A DNA stretch of 64,000 nucleotides, from positions 147,995,962 to 148,059,961 of the forward strand of contig CM077644.1 in NCBI GenBank assembly GCA_039707465.1, read 5' to 3'. Positions 20,690 through 32,214 of the stretch are shown one piece after another. The notes under the pieces are model-generated. The model was given only the letters and a program-made list of their open reading frames with translations, had not been told where the DNA came from and searched no databases. The position numbers and the translations under genes are program-made. This DNA is from Rhabdophis nuchalis (lineage: Eukaryota > Chordata > Lepidosauria > Squamata > Natricidae). Position 1 is the first letter of the stretch. Every line of letters starts with the position of its first letter.

Positions 20690-21740
20690 TCTCACTGTTA
20701 GAAAAAAAGCAGAGGAAAGTGACATCAGAATACTGTGGTAATTTTTCAGATGAAGAGCTGGTAGTGATAGACAAAGAGGGGACTCAGAGGAAAACTTCAA
20801 CTCTCTATCTTCTCAACCCTTGAAGTGTCGAAGCCTCAGTGCCATTATATTTGGACTTTTGGGAGCTGAGAGAGAGTTTTAAAACTCATCTTTCATTTTT
20901 CACTTTTACAGATTGCCCCAATTGCTATGGATTTTTTTTTTAAAAAAGCAAGGGGAAATGGAGAGAAATAAAAAATTAACAAGAGTTTGGCCTGGGCAAT
21001 CAAATAACATTGCCAGCCCTGATGGACAAGAAAACTTAACCTGATTTCAGAAGGTAAAAGATCTTTTAGGCTGATTGTGTAAGTGTTCTAGCTCAAGTCT
21101 GAAATTTCACAACACTGTAGCCAAAGTGATTTGCGCCAAAAGCAGGTAATTTGATGCCTCTAAATGACTGTAGGCCTGCTGATTCCTCCTTGGGAGCTCT
21201 TAATTTTTAAATCTCCTTTTTCTTTTTTTTTAAAGGAGATAAAATGCTGCAAAATACTAAGTGCAGCTGAAGCCTGTGGCATCTTCTGAATCTATACTTG
21301 ATAGTTACCAGCAACTTTCTTAGGCTATATGCACACTTACAATAAACCATGATTATTCCATGACAATGATGATTTCCCTTCTTGCCTCTGCTATATGGCG
21401 AGACAGCCTTAAGCAGGCATTAGTATGTCTGTGTTGCTGTAGTGTTTCCCCATTTATTCCAACCCCTTTTCCCTACCATGATACAATTTGTGTTGTGACA
21501 GAAGGGGGTTGAGGAAGAGGAACTGACAAATGACCAAGAAATGCTTGACAAAGCTTGATGTCATATTCATTCAATTCCAGGTGCAGTGCTTTGCCTGATG
21601 ATATATAGAAATATATGATATTTCTCCTACAGGCTTGTGATTGGCTGAAGAAGGAATCTGTCCACCATCTTGCCTATCATCCAGTCCACACACATAATCA
21701 AGACAACCTATTCCGTAATAATTCACAAGTGGTGGAAAAA
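20690..21740. other. No recognised feature
   Basis: About 1 kb with short T and A runs but no supported gene or repeat family. Confidence 0.35.
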
Positions 21741-21744
21741 TTTG

Positions 21745-22016
21745 GATAAGGATCACCTACAAGGCCAGATCCTGAAGATGAAACTCAAATACTTTGGCCA
21801 CCTAATGAGAAGGAAGGACTCACTGGAGAAGAGCCTAATGCTGGGAAAGACTGAGGGCAAAAGAAAAAAAGGGACAACAGAGAATGAGGTGGCTGGATGG
21901 AGACACTGAAGCAGTCGGTGTGAGCTTAAATGGACTCCAAAGGATGGAAGAGGACAGGGAGGCCTGGAGAAATTTGTCCATGGGGTTGGACATGACTTTG
22001 TGACTAACAACAAGAA
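21745..22016 (+). mobile_element. Bov-B (RTE clade) LINE 3' end
   Basis: The frame reads LKYFGHLMRRKDSLEKSLML, then GKTEGKRKKG and a W-rich stretch, the C-terminus of RTE/Bov-B ORF2. It is followed by the family's 3' terminus (ggttggacatgactttgtg, actaacaacaa). 5'-truncated. Bov-B supplies the 3' tail used by Sauria SINEs, so its presence fits the SINEs in this window. Confidence 0.82.
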
Positions 22017-22027
22017 GTTCATGATGG

Positions 22028-22443
22028 CAGAGGTAACCCTTGCTTAGCCACCACAATTGTGACCAGCAACTCTGTCAGGGTTGTTAAAGGAAAAACCATG
22101 TGAGGAAACTTACAACACCACTTCTGCTCCCATCATTAAGGAAATCCCTGAAGTCATTAAGTGAGAACCCAAGGCACCATGACACTTGATTTCTCTTCTT
22201 CATTTCTCCTGCATTCTGTCTTAATTCTCTGTGTTGGAATCCAATTGTGAAGCTTGCAAATGGTTATCATGTGATGGCAGGAGGCTGTCACAGTCCTAAA
22301 TGCACACTGGTTGCAAAGCATCCAAATGACAATCACGTAACTAAGGATACTGAGATAGCTATCAGTGAGAAGTTTGTCACAAAGCTCGTTTCTTATAACT
22401 GAACAGTTGCTAAACAAGACAGTCAGTAAGCAAGAACTCCCTG
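22028..22443. mobile_element. Diverged Tigger-like MITE
   Basis: The left end gaggtaacccttgcttagc and right end cagtaagcaagaactccctg are imperfect inverted repeats related to those of 7209-7603. The interior keeps the tcatgtgatggcagg and attaagtgagaacc blocks. More diverged than the other copies; a different subfamily is possible. Confidence 0.5.
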
Positions 22444-22573
22444 TTTATGCCAAAAAAAAAGGATGAATAGATAGGAGAAGTGAGCTTAGGGAATGTTATT
22501 TGTTTATCCAATTTCTAGGTTGCCCAACGTCAAATATGACTGAATGGTTTCACAACATTCCATTCAGAAGCAG

Positions 22574-22579
<6 letters not shown>

Positions 22580-22611
<32 letters not shown>

Positions 22612-22626
22612 AGGGAGGGAGGGAGG

Positions 22627-22698
<72 letters not shown>
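22580..22698. repeat. (GA)n/(GAGG)n microsatellite
   Basis: About 119 bp of GA repeats with a central GAGG block. All overlapping frames (Arg-Glu or Ser-Leu repeats) are artefacts of the array. Confidence 0.97.
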
Positions 22699-22701
<3 letters not shown>

Positions 22702-22719
22702 GCCCTGAGAGACTTGATG

Positions 22720-23640
22720 AAAAGCAATCTTTCAGATCACTCCAACCCAAAGGACCCTTTGGATAACTAGCCCAAGGCCTGGAAGAAGGGCCACAATTTT
22801 AGAGTTCATGAGAAGTTGATGGGATGGAGGCCAGGGGGAGCTCTGGGAGAGATGCTGTTCTGAAAGGCAGGAGTTGCAACAGAGAAGGTCTACTTCATGC
22901 TAGATTATATTACTTAATCAACAGGACCTGAAGCAAGCTAACTCTGTCTGATCAGAGATGGTGGAGAGATATTGTGGGAAACAGAAGGTTCTTCAGGCCT
23001 TAGGCACTATGCCATAAAATAGATGCCATGAGAAATAGCAGCTCAGTAACAAAGACAATAGGAAACTGACATGGTAGGGAACCCTAACAGAATTAATGGA
23101 AATGACGAGCAAATGGGTCTATCTTCTGGACAATAGGTGGTTGTTTTTGGTCATGTCCACCATGACATATATTTTATGAGCAGGTGTGCCTCTCCAAGGC
23201 CATTGAGGGAATAAAAAAAAAATAACCCACTTTGCTTACATTCTAAATTACTATTTCATAAATATGCACCTGAATTTTCTGCTTGAATTGAATAATGATT
23301 AATAATTCAGTGAAACCTTGCAGAGTTCAAAAATGTAACTGCCCTTTCCTTTATTATCTCTTTGTCTACTAAATATAAGCTTTCTTCTAAAAAAGTTTCA
23401 GCGACCAAGGAAACCCCAAATGACTTATTTTGCTGGCGGGGAATGGTAAAACTCCTAAATCGACATTAGGTCATTGAATCTCATTGGATTTGAAATGTCA
23501 TTAAAACCTTGAACATTGGATTCCAAATCTCAAAAAGAATCGTTGTAGCATTTGAGAATTGTGTGGCTTGGTCCTGCCATAACACTGGTTACCTCCTCTG
23601 GATGGGACACCAATATCATTCTGAAAGTGGGGATGGTACA
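22720..23640. other. No recognised feature
   Basis: No gene or named repeat seen. Confidence 0.35.
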
Positions 23641-23649
23641 TTAGAACTA

Positions 23650-24118
23650 TGGGAAGGATGCATGTCAGGTTTGAGAACACAAGCGAGCAGTTAAGACAAG
23701 GAGACCCAAACCTATTGATAGCTTCACAATGCAACGAACAAGGACATGCATTCCATTTCACAGCTACCTTGATTGTTGGCCAAGCAGGAACAAAAATAGC
23801 CAGAGAAACGATCGAAACCTGCTCCAATCGGCTCCTTGTCAGTCAACAGGAGTGTTGATTTACCACCAGCTTATCAGATACAAAGGAACGAAGGGCACAG
23901 CAGCATAAGGAAACAACAATCAACAATTTAAATAGACAGCCATCAGCATTAACAACTAAAAGCTACACCTAACCAAACACCATATAAGTACAATGTGTAG
24001 AACAGCCCAGTGCACACATTCTGATGAGATAGGTTTCCTGACAATGGGCTCCACATGAGCCCAAAGGTTTGGAAGAATAAACCTTTGGTCCCGGTGACTG
24101 ACTTAGATTGGATCCTGC
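23650..24118 (+). mobile_element. PLE-like fragment with GIY-YIG C-terminal coding
   Basis: The plus strand encodes pieces such as ASQCNEQGHAFHF, VGQAGTKIARETIE and a broken NRHIDLPPAY-like end. This is the C-terminal part of GIY-YIG endonuclease domains found in retroelement polyproteins, including Penelope-like elements. It is followed by a noncoding tail with CTGATGA at 24021-24027 and an AATAAA near 24078. The frame is broken and 5'-truncated. Assignment to PLE rather than another GIY-YIG retroelement is inference. Confidence 0.5.
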
Positions 24119-24119
24119 A

Positions 24120-25370
24120 ATATCAGGTTCCTGCTGTTTCAAATAGTTAAAGGAGCGTTATCAGATATATACTTGCTACTGGCACATGTTTTCCCGCCTT
24201 TCTGCCTGCAGTCTTCATTGCAATGGCCCTCCTTTTTCTTTTCTTTTCTTTTCTTTGCTTTTCTAGGCCTCAGTAGATGCTGCCGAAACCCAGGGAACAG
24301 GAATATTCTTTGTTGGCCAAGTGTGATTCGACCTAACAAGGAATTTGTCCCCAGTGCATAAATTCTCAGTGTACATGCAAACAACAAAGTGGCAAGTCGT
24401 AGGATAAAATCACAAATCATAAGATACAAACAACAAGTGAGAAATCATAAGGTAACAATAGGAGAAGGTAGTAGGAAAGATGAGAAGATGAATGTCCTGT
24501 AGGCACTTTTGGTCTCCCCCCCCGCCCCCCTTGCCATTTCCATTCTTCTTCCTCTGCTCATCATGACACATCAGCTGGTTCTGCAGAAGCAAGTTGTGCA
24601 AATCAAAATCACTGGTTCTCCAGCAGCAAAGGGGGAAGTAGAAGAGGCTTAATGGAAACTCAAGGAGGACCCAGGAGATTGGCTTTGATTAAGCAGCATT
24701 TGGACCTGAGATCTTGATTGTTTAGTTGCATGAATTGATGAATGCCCTCAACCGGCTCCTTACATTTTCAGTTACTGTTATAGCGAACACTCCTACTCAA
24801 AAGTGTTACATAAACCAAGCCTGAGTGACTAAAACACAACTTCATTCAGGCAATATCATCTAAAAGAGATTCTAGTAGGGGTGATGTTTCTTATCCATCC
24901 ATACCTCCAGCCATTTAATGACAGCTTAAGTTATTGTTTCTTGGTGTTTGGATACTGGTGGAAGAATATCAAACAGGAATTCATCTTTACATTCCCCTAA
25001 CTACAGCATAAACCTGACTCAGTGATTACTTTTTGTCTCTGATGTCCTCATGACATTGCCCTCAGGCAACAGAAAATTATTTATTCTTAGCTGTGCCAGC
25101 TTTAAAGTAGCATTTCCCTTTTTTCTCCTGACACAACGTTTCCAGTGGAATATGCAGTCTGGCATGCTTCACCAACGGTAAGATTGCTGATGCTGGTAGG
25201 CAGGAGGGTCTGCTCAACTTCAATAGGCTATTTTAGAGTGCAGCATGCATGCTGCCCCTCTTCTGCTAGCTGGGCTGGGCCCCCCATGGTTAGTGGCCCT
25301 CTCTTGGCTGCAGGAGAGACAGAGCCCTGGGCTTCCTCAGAGACATTTGCTCAATTGTGCTTTTTTCAAA
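24120..25370. other. No recognised feature
   Basis: Contains a short CTTTT run near 24235-24255 and a C-rich tract near 24517-24530; otherwise no supported feature. Confidence 0.35.
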
Positions 25371-25374
25371 GTAC

Positions 25375-25876
25375 CATATTTTTTGGAGTATAAGATGCAA
25401 CGGCGTATGAGAGGTTTTGAAGAAGCAAAATTTTTTTTAAAAGCTTTTGCACTTTGCAAACCTCCCAAAAATGGCCTCTTTTTTGCAAAAATGAGCCCCC
25501 CCCCCCAAATAGGCATGAATAGCCCTTAGGAGGCTTGTAAAGTGCTTCTGGGTGGGTGGGCGTTTTTTTCCCCCCCCCAAAAAATGGGCCCGTTTGTCAA
25601 AAAAAAAAAAAAGGAATGCATAGCTTTTAGGAAGCTTATAGAATGCTCCTGGGGGTTGAGGGCTGGGCAAAATTGAGCAAAAAACACCCCATTTTTCTTA
25701 CCTCCCCAGCCCCCAGGAGCTCTCTGAAAGCCTCCTACAAGCTATGCACGGCCATTTTGGTGAAGGGGGTGCAGTTTCGGGTGGCAAAAATGCTCTATTC
25801 TGTGTATGAGACGCACCCAGATTTTCAGCCTCTTTTTTGAGAGAAAAGGGTGCATCTTATACTCTGAAAAATACGG
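25375..25876. mobile_element. TA-flanked MITE, CCGTATTTTT-type ends
   Basis: 502 bp whose termini are inverted repeats: ccatattttttggagtata at the left, tatactctgaaaaatacgg at the right. TA lies on both sides (25373-25374, 25877-25878). The interior has C and A homopolymers and repeated gcatagcttttaggaagc-like blocks but no transposase frame. The termini are shared with 29964-30215. TA duplication suggests a Tc1/mariner-type mobiliser; superfamily unproven. Confidence 0.7.
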
Positions 25877-26035
25877 TACTTATGAGGTCCTGCAAAAAAG
25901 CTCATATCAACATGGGTTTAGCATTCCCCCCAACTGTTTAATTTGCTTCCAAAACTTGGGTTTAGCATGCTTATGAAAGATTTCATAAATATTCCCTTAT
26001 CTTTTAAAAGAGGTCCAGTTCTAAGATGCCTGGAA

Positions 26036-26289
26036 CAGAGGCGGTATTCATCAGGTTCTGACCAGTTCTGAAGAACCAGTAGTGGAAATTTTGAGTGGTT
26101 CGGAGAACCGGTAAATACCACCTCTGACTGGCCCAACCCCCATTTATTCTCTGCCTCCTGAGTCCCAGCTGATTGGGAGGAAATGGAGATTTTACAGTAA
26201 CCTGCCCCTGCCACACCGACCAAGCCATGCCATGCCCACTAAGCCACGCCCAAAGAACCGGTAGTAAAAAAAATTGAATCTCATCATTG
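26036..26289 (-). mobile_element. Non-autonomous hAT-type element
   Basis: 254 bp, reverse-oriented copy of the 62569-62830 family: ends cagaggcggtattcatc and ttgaatctcatcattg, flanks gcctggaa (26028-26035) and gccgggaa (26290-26297), seven of eight matching. It has one copy of the ccagtagtggaaattttga segment that is expanded eightfold at 7861-8116. Confidence 0.85.
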
Positions 26290-26325
26290 GCCGGGAAGGT
26301 AGACTGAACCAGTAAAGAGATTTAG

Positions 26326-26671
26326 TGTAAAGTTTCCAAAAGATGCCCTAAGTAAATTACAAGCCTCGAGACAACGTTCAAAAGAAATCCAGTTATTTAT
26401 TAGGAGCAACATTTTGGCATTTTCTTCTGCTTTCCATTTCCAAATCTGATTTCTGTTTAATGGCATCTGAACTTTAACCCCATGTCTCTCCTTCCCTCAG
26501 TCTGTGTCATAAATCACATCCACCAATGAGGTGGTGCACAGGCTGTGAACTTTCGCACCTCACACGACTGCTGTAGCAATCTGAGATCCAACTGTGGTCA
26601 AAGGTATGCATGGAATTCTCCCTTCCTTCAATGACAACTTGATAGTCATGGAAACGCTTTACAAGTTGACA
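26326..26671 (-). mobile_element. Solo LTR of an endogenous LTR element
   Basis: 346-bp relative of 6467-6800. On the minus strand it begins tgtcaacttgtaaagcg and ends ggaaactttaca, giving the TG...CA ends of an LTR, with AATAAA formed by the complement of 26396-26401. Flanks tttag and gttag agree at four of five positions. No internal coding region is adjacent, as after LTR-LTR recombination. Confidence 0.6.
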
Positions 26672-26723
26672 GTTAGGTTCTGCCAGCTATACATTGTTTG
26701 TTCTTCACGCACTGGATGAATTA

Positions 26724-27106
26724 CAGGTAGTCCTGGATTTCCACCCACTCGTTTATTGATCTTTTGAATGACAACGGCACTGAAAAAAGTGATTTATGAC
26801 CCTTTTTCACACATGACCATTGCAGCATCAGTATGATCAAATTTCAGATGCTTGGCAACTGACTCATATTTATGACAGTTGCAGTGTCCAGGGTCATGTG
26901 ATCACCTTTGCCACCTTCTGACAAGCCAAGTCAATGGGGAAGTCAGCTTCGCCTAACAACCTTGTTACTAATTCAACAACTGGAACAATTCGCTTAACAA
27001 TTGTGGCAAGAAAAGTTGTAAAATTTGGCCAAGCTCACTGAGCAACCATCTCACTTAGCAACAGAAACTTTGGGCTCAATTGTGGTTATCAGTTGAAGAC
27101 TACATG
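26724..27106. mobile_element. Tigger-like (TcMar) MITE
   Basis: Starts caggtagtcctggatttcc after a TA at 26722-26723 and ends near ttgaagactacatg. Internal blocks gacaacggcactgaaaaaag, catatttatgacagttgcag and cttagcaacagaaac match the other copies. The right-hand TA has decayed to ca. Confidence 0.7.
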
Positions 27107-27542
27107 CACAGCTTTTTCTGTTGCTTTGGCCATGAACAGGCATTGTCTTTCTATCAGGTTTCTACTGATTTTATTACTTTGGGGGCACAATTTTGCCTGT
27201 TCCATTTCAATGTTGGTAATGTTAGGCACCATTATGTTGCTATTATGCATGAATTCGTGATATGGTAAAATGTGGAACACCTACATTAAGATGCTATCCT
27301 GCAATAGTTGAGTTGTCAGAAAGAAATATGCCATTTTATGCCTGTCTGAGAATATCCAACTGATTGATTTTGACTGGAAATAGAAAAAAAATGTACTAAA
27401 GGGATTTTAGGTTAATCCGATAAGGCAGTGCTTAAGATACCAAAAAACTAGCTTGTGACAAGTACTGGTATCCCTTATTTCTCATCTGAATTAAACTATC
27501 CCCTCTGGAGTTAGCTATCATGGCCATAAAGAGCACAGGCAT

Positions 27543-27868
27543 CATAAGAACATAAGAACATAAGAATAGCCTTTCTGGAACAGGCCACAGCCCATCCAGT
27601 CCAGCATTCTGTCTCCCACAGTGGCTCCCCATTTGCTTCAGGGTCTTTCCAAGCAGATGTCTTCACCTGCTTATGATTCCCTGCAAATGGCATTGAGAGA
27701 TATCCTGCCTATCTCTCCAACCCGGAGGGTGTCCTTAGGCATCCATCATGATAGCCATGGATACCCTTGTTCTCCATGAACTCGTCTAATCCTTTCTTAA
27801 AGGTGTCGAGGCTGACAGCTGTCACCACTTCTTCTGGCAGGGAGTTCCCATCATTGGACACCGGTTCC
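27543..27868 (-). mobile_element. CR1-like LINE 3' end with octamer tail
   Basis: Begins with a tandem octamer (cataagaacataagaaca), the complement of a TTCTTATG-type 3' repeat. The following text complements a CR1-like ORF2 C-terminus, with blocks for the closing region around 27815-27850 (cactgtcaccacttcttctggcag-like). Many sense-strand stops: an old, 5'-truncated copy. Confidence 0.6.
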
Positions 27869-28189
27869 TAGAAAAAATAGGTTATTTCAAAAATGCGTCT
27901 TCACATAGACAGGCCAAAACAAAATTGTGCTTCTATTGCAGAGTTCCTTATAATTGTCAGGCCAATAAATAAATGCCTGACGTGATGCTTTTCTAAGTGT
28001 TGCAAGAAAAAGGCCTCATCGTCTGCAAGAACTGATGTATGGCTGTGTCTGTCTATGCTAAGAAAGCCATCTTCTCCAGAGTCAGCTAGTCCTCTCTAAG
28101 ACAATTTCCTCTAAGGGTGTTGGATGTGAATTGGCGGAATCCCTCAAAAGGCCCCATGATTGCACCTAATGCAACTGATCACCTATGAT

Positions 28190-28402
28190 CGCAATAGCAA
28201 TAGCACTTAGACTTATGTACTACTTCACAGTGCTTTACAGACCTGTCTAAGCAGCTTACAGAGGCAGCATGTTCCTCAATTTTCCAACTTCGGAAGGATG
28301 GAAGGATGAGTCAACCTTGAACTGGTCAGAATTGAACTCCAGACACTGAGCAGTGAGCTAACCTGCAATACTGCATTCTAACCACTGCGCCACCACGGCT
28401 CT
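28190..28402 (-). mobile_element. tRNA-derived SINE
   Basis: Read on the minus strand: tRNA-like head with an A-box-like ggcgcagtggttagaatgc, a weak B box, then a tail ending ctaagtgctattgctattg. Same family as 39203-39437, 52949-53189 and 53837-54072. The tail octamer suggests mobilisation by a CR1/L2-type LINE. Confidence 0.8.
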
Positions 28403-28641
28403 TGATTCTCTCCGAGAAAACAAATGAAAGCAACTGGTAAGAAATTATATTATATTCCAATTTTTATTCTTTTTAACCTTTGATGGCTATCTTGAATTTA
28501 TAATCCATGCTTCCAGAAGAGGAATGATGATCCAAAAAAGCCCTGAAGCCAGCGTGTTAATGATGTTAATAAGGGATAAATGGACAGATGTGGAATTAAG
28601 GTGACTGTGTCCCCCACAACAATGTAAAATATGTCCTATGT

Positions 28642-28652
28642 GTTTAGTTTAG

Positions 28653-28683
<31 letters not shown>

Positions 28684-28885
28684 TAAACTTATATACCGCT
28701 CCCTTTCCCGAAAGGGACTCGGGGCGGTGCACAGGAAATTAAAAGGCATAAATAAACATAACAATATACAAAATTTAAAATCAAATTAAATTATTAACCC
28801 TGTGCTAAAAATTTGCAATAAATTAAAACTGTTCCCCTTAAAAACCAATTTAAACAATTTAAACTCTAATGATAATTAGAAACAG
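28642..28885 (-). mobile_element. L2-type LINE 3' UTR
   Basis: An (AGTTT)n tail at 28642-28682, then ataccgctccctttcccg and cggggcggtgcacagg, the complement of the L2-type 3' UTR also seen at 12600-12650 and 43140-43190. No coding part. Confidence 0.75.
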
Positions 28886-29083
28886 CTCTTGCTTCAATTT
28901 ATATTGACAAATTGAGCTGTATGTACCACAGCTGGCAGGAAAAATTTGTAAAAACAAAAGTTTCTAAGCTAGACCTTTGCATTATAAGAACTATACATCT
29001 TTCCCTAGTAAACTGGAAATCTGTGTGCAGAACACTTAAATGACCAACTAGTGCAATGAATTGAAGAGAATAACATCATAGGC

Positions 29084-29445
29084 CAGTGACGGCTAACCTT
29101 TTTTGGCTTGCGTGCCAAAAACGAGGGGAGTGCAGGGGGGGTTATGCATGGGCGTGCCACACCCATAATGCTATGCACGTGATACCCTGTTTTTGGTGAA
29201 CTTTTTTGACCCTCCCCAGGCTCCAGAGGCTTTCTAGGGACCCGGGGAGGGTGAAAACAGCCTCCCCCCCACATTCACGCTTCCCTGAAGCCTCCAGAGA
29301 GCGAAAAATTGCCTCAAAAGAAGGACTAAATCAGCTGGCTAGCGCACACATGCACACTGGCACTGATAGGGCAATGCCTCGCGTGCCCTAAGAAATGGTT
29401 CCGCGTGCCACCTGTGGCACCCGTGCCATAGGCTCGCCATCACAG
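29084..29445. mobile_element. Non-autonomous hAT-type element
   Basis: 362 bp with ends cagtgacggctaacc and ggctcgccatcacag and an exact 8-bp duplication tcataggc at 29076-29083 and 29446-29453. Subterminal blocks ttgcgtgccaaaa and its partner cgcgtgccacctgtgg are inverted. The right-hand remnant at 60530-60698 is of the same family. Confidence 0.9.
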
Positions 29446-29449
29446 TCAT

Positions 29450-29960
29450 AGGCACTGAGTACATTAAATTCCAAAAAGGCTATTTTACAGTATTACAGAG
29501 TAAGCACTTGTTCTTTATGATCTAGCAAAAAAAATATTTTAAATGCAGGAAAGGTAAATTGAGCTCTGCTTTTATAGATCGTAAGTTAGTTTTTGACTCA
29601 ATTTTTACAGGATATTTTTACCATGTCGCAAGGCAGTATAGAACAATCTGTCTAGACAAATAATTGGATAATTAAGGAGGGGGCCATAAGCAATTTATTG
29701 ATTGTGGAGTGTAGATGAAATTATTATTGTTACTTTGCAATCTGATTCATCAGGGATAGACAGGCTGAAAAACCACATTGCTCTTGATCAACCTGGAGTC
29801 ACTCATGGTCAATATTGATTGGTGACATATATGATAAGGTCTGCAAACTCTAGATTTGAAAACATACAGTTATACTTGAATATGAGTAGCTGTTCAGATC
29901 TGGGAAAGCCACCCAGAAATATTCCAAATTTATATTTTATTTTATTTATTTTACTTTAAT
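29450..29960. other. No recognised feature
   Basis: AT-rich, no supported gene or repeat. Confidence 0.35.
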
Positions 29961-29963
29961 ATA

Positions 29964-30215
29964 CCCGTATTTATTCGAGTATAATGCGCACACGTGTATA
30001 ACGCGCACTCCCTAATTTTCGATTTAAAATCGGTATAAAATTTTGTTTCACTTTTTCTCGGCTCAGACCAAACATTGTAAGTGACAAACGTTGTTGAACA
30101 CGTGCGGCCATGATAAAAATTGGTTATAACGCGCACCCTCGTTTATAACGCGCACCCAAACTTTGAGTTCTTTTTTTGGTAGAAAATTTTGCGCGTTATA
30201 CTCGAATAAATACGG
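29964..30215. mobile_element. TA-flanked MITE, CCGTATTT-type ends
   Basis: 252 bp. Left end ccgtatttattcgagtata, right end tatactcgaataaatacgg: a perfect 19-bp inverted repeat. TA flanks at 29962-29963 and 30216-30217. The subterminal gcgcac motif recurs four times (ataatgcgcac, taacgcgcac), a possible transposase-binding array. Better preserved than 25375-25876. Confidence 0.8.
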
Positions 30216-30224
30216 TACTTTTGT

Positions 30225-31770
30225 GCATTAATATATCTTGGAAAAAGTGTTTTGAGAAGTCTCAATATCTCCTGCATTGTTCATAGAAATTAACAGTTTT
30301 ATACAAAAGGCAGACATAATATGCCTTATTACATGACCAGCCCAGCAACAATATATAAAACTAAGGAGCGCTACCAAGCTGAGCTTAATTTCTGGTATCT
30401 GCAATTCCTGTAGGATTTTATTTTGCTTTTTTACAAGAATACAGAAGTTTCTATTATTGTTGTCTTCAAGACAACAATAATAGAACATTGTTGTCTTCAA
30501 GTTGTACTTCTCAGTCCATGCTGCAGCCAAAAATCTTCTGGTGACCTTCCAACCAAGAATTAACTAAGTTAATCTTAGTTGGCTTTTTATGAGAATTGAA
30601 TATGGTTACATGGAGTTCAGTTCTGGAGTCCAAAAATTAATCGCTGTATAAAATATTTAGATCTAAATTTCTATTTGAAGAAATAACTGAAGCTGGGATT
30701 TGCTCATTGGGAATTATGGGTTTGATTGTGCTCATGATTTTCATTTGTTAAAAATCAAAGTTAGCACAATTGCTACTAATCCTGCCAGCTTGAAGAGTGA
30801 TTCAAATATTTAACCCAACCTTATCTCTATTGCTTTATCAGAGGTTTGTCGATAAATTGCTCAAGGTATTATCTTTGCCAAGATGCACGGCAACACATAC
30901 ATAAAATCTTAAATACAGAAGACTTTCCCCATGGCTAGGTTAAATTGTTTCGCATCAGCAATGATGGAAAGCATGTTTAGAGATCTTCCCTCACATTTCA
31001 GTGTCTGCTTATGCAGAAGTAATATAAGGGATGGGACCCCATTACATTTTGTGCTTCTGTATGCTAATTTTAATTGGGATATTTGAGCACATTTTATTTC
31101 TCCTGCGCTTGCTTTCCCAGGATCCCAAAAATTCAAGTGTGATTTTTTTAATAGTTCTATATTATATTGTTGCCAATCACCATCCTTGGAAATACAGTTA
31201 GGTTTTTGCTGCTCTTATTAGAATTACCCGCTAGGTACAAAGTGACACTGAACTCTTTAAAGTCGAATGCTATTATCTCAAATGAATGTATTCCTGAATT
31301 GATTTTATGTTTTATGGACTGTAATACTAAATAAATGTCATAGATGTTTGAATACTGCATATATTCTAAAAATATTTTTTTTTATTATAGCTCAGTCCTT
31401 TCAATGGAAGTCAGGGTGCCTATAAACGAGGATTTTATGATACAGTTACAAGTACCCTGTCTCATTCATCTATTTTTCTGGGTCTCTTTCCGTTTTGCTT
31501 TTTCTTCCCATAAAAATCATGCTTGAATTGATTTCAAGCTGCATCATCAAAATATTTTTTTAAACTCATGTTTGCAGACTTGACTTTTTTTGTAGTATGA
31601 CTTGAAAAGTACAAAAGCCAGGGATGAATAATCAGAAACTTTAATTTATGGCTAGTACTTTGGGATGAGAAACCTGAAATTTAAACCTAAGTACTGTAGG
31701 ATTTCACTAGGATTTCAATTCTGGTGCAGTTTTCTGTTTTTAGCAAAAATGGGGGCCACTGCATGAATTA
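30225..31770. other. Mostly unique sequence
   Basis: No repeat family or gene recognised over 1.5 kb apart from a 33-bp palindrome at 30451-30483. The 30880-31140 part is complex and non-repetitive and could be a conserved noncoding element, but nothing in a single sequence proves it. Confidence 0.3.
30451..30483. repeat. Perfect 16-bp-arm palindrome
   Basis: Arm ctattattgttgtctt, one central c, arm aagacaacaataatag. A partial third copy (cattgttgtcttcaag) follows at 30486-30501. Confidence 0.9.
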
Positions 31771-31777
31771 TTTAAAG

Positions 31778-31851
31778 CAGGGATCTCCAACCTTTGCAAT
31801 TTTAAGTCTGAAGTCCTTCAGACTTAAAGTTGCAAAGGTTGGAGACCCCTG
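31778..31851. mobile_element. Miniature palindromic hAT MITE
   Basis: 74 bp, essentially only terminal repeats: cagggatctccaacc...ggttggagacccctg. Flanks atttaaag and atctaaag agree at seven of eight positions. Same termini as the larger copy at 54448-54582. Confidence 0.85.
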
Positions 31852-32026
31852 ATCTAAAGGGTGATCCAAGTTTGACTCTGAACATACACGCATAGAAAAG
31901 TTTGTAATCTTCATCTGTTTACCCAAGTATATGTGTCTGCAAGATTGTGCATGTTGTTTTTCCATTATTAGGAATTCCACTTAATTCCATCTTGATATTA
32001 GCTATCTGCTGTCAGTTGGCTCAATT

Positions 32027-32206
32027 CAGCTGCTTCTATCTGGTTCGGGTGAACTGGTAGCAGTGGCGGCAGGAGGTTCTGCCCACTCACTGGGACATCA
32101 TCACGCCCTGTTTTTGATGCTCTGCGCATGCGTGGAAGGTCCTGCGCATGTGTGGAGGTGGCACGGGCGCTCCCATTTGTGAACCAGTAACTTGATTTCC
32201 CCACTG
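32027..32206. mobile_element. hAT-type element of the ACCGG-motif family, diverged
   Basis: Contains ggttcgggtgaactggtag, ggcggcaggaggttctgcc and the end ttgatttccccactg, as in 60376-60529. Flanks gctcaatt and gctcaaac match at six of eight if the end is moved by one base. Boundaries are approximate. Confidence 0.6.
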
Positions 32207-32214
32207 CTCAAACC

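Noticed and set aside
6467..26671. One 20-kb LTR retroelement bounded by the two similar LTRs
   Set aside because: The interval holds unrelated L1, L2, hAT and unique DNA and no gag/pol; two solo LTRs are simpler.
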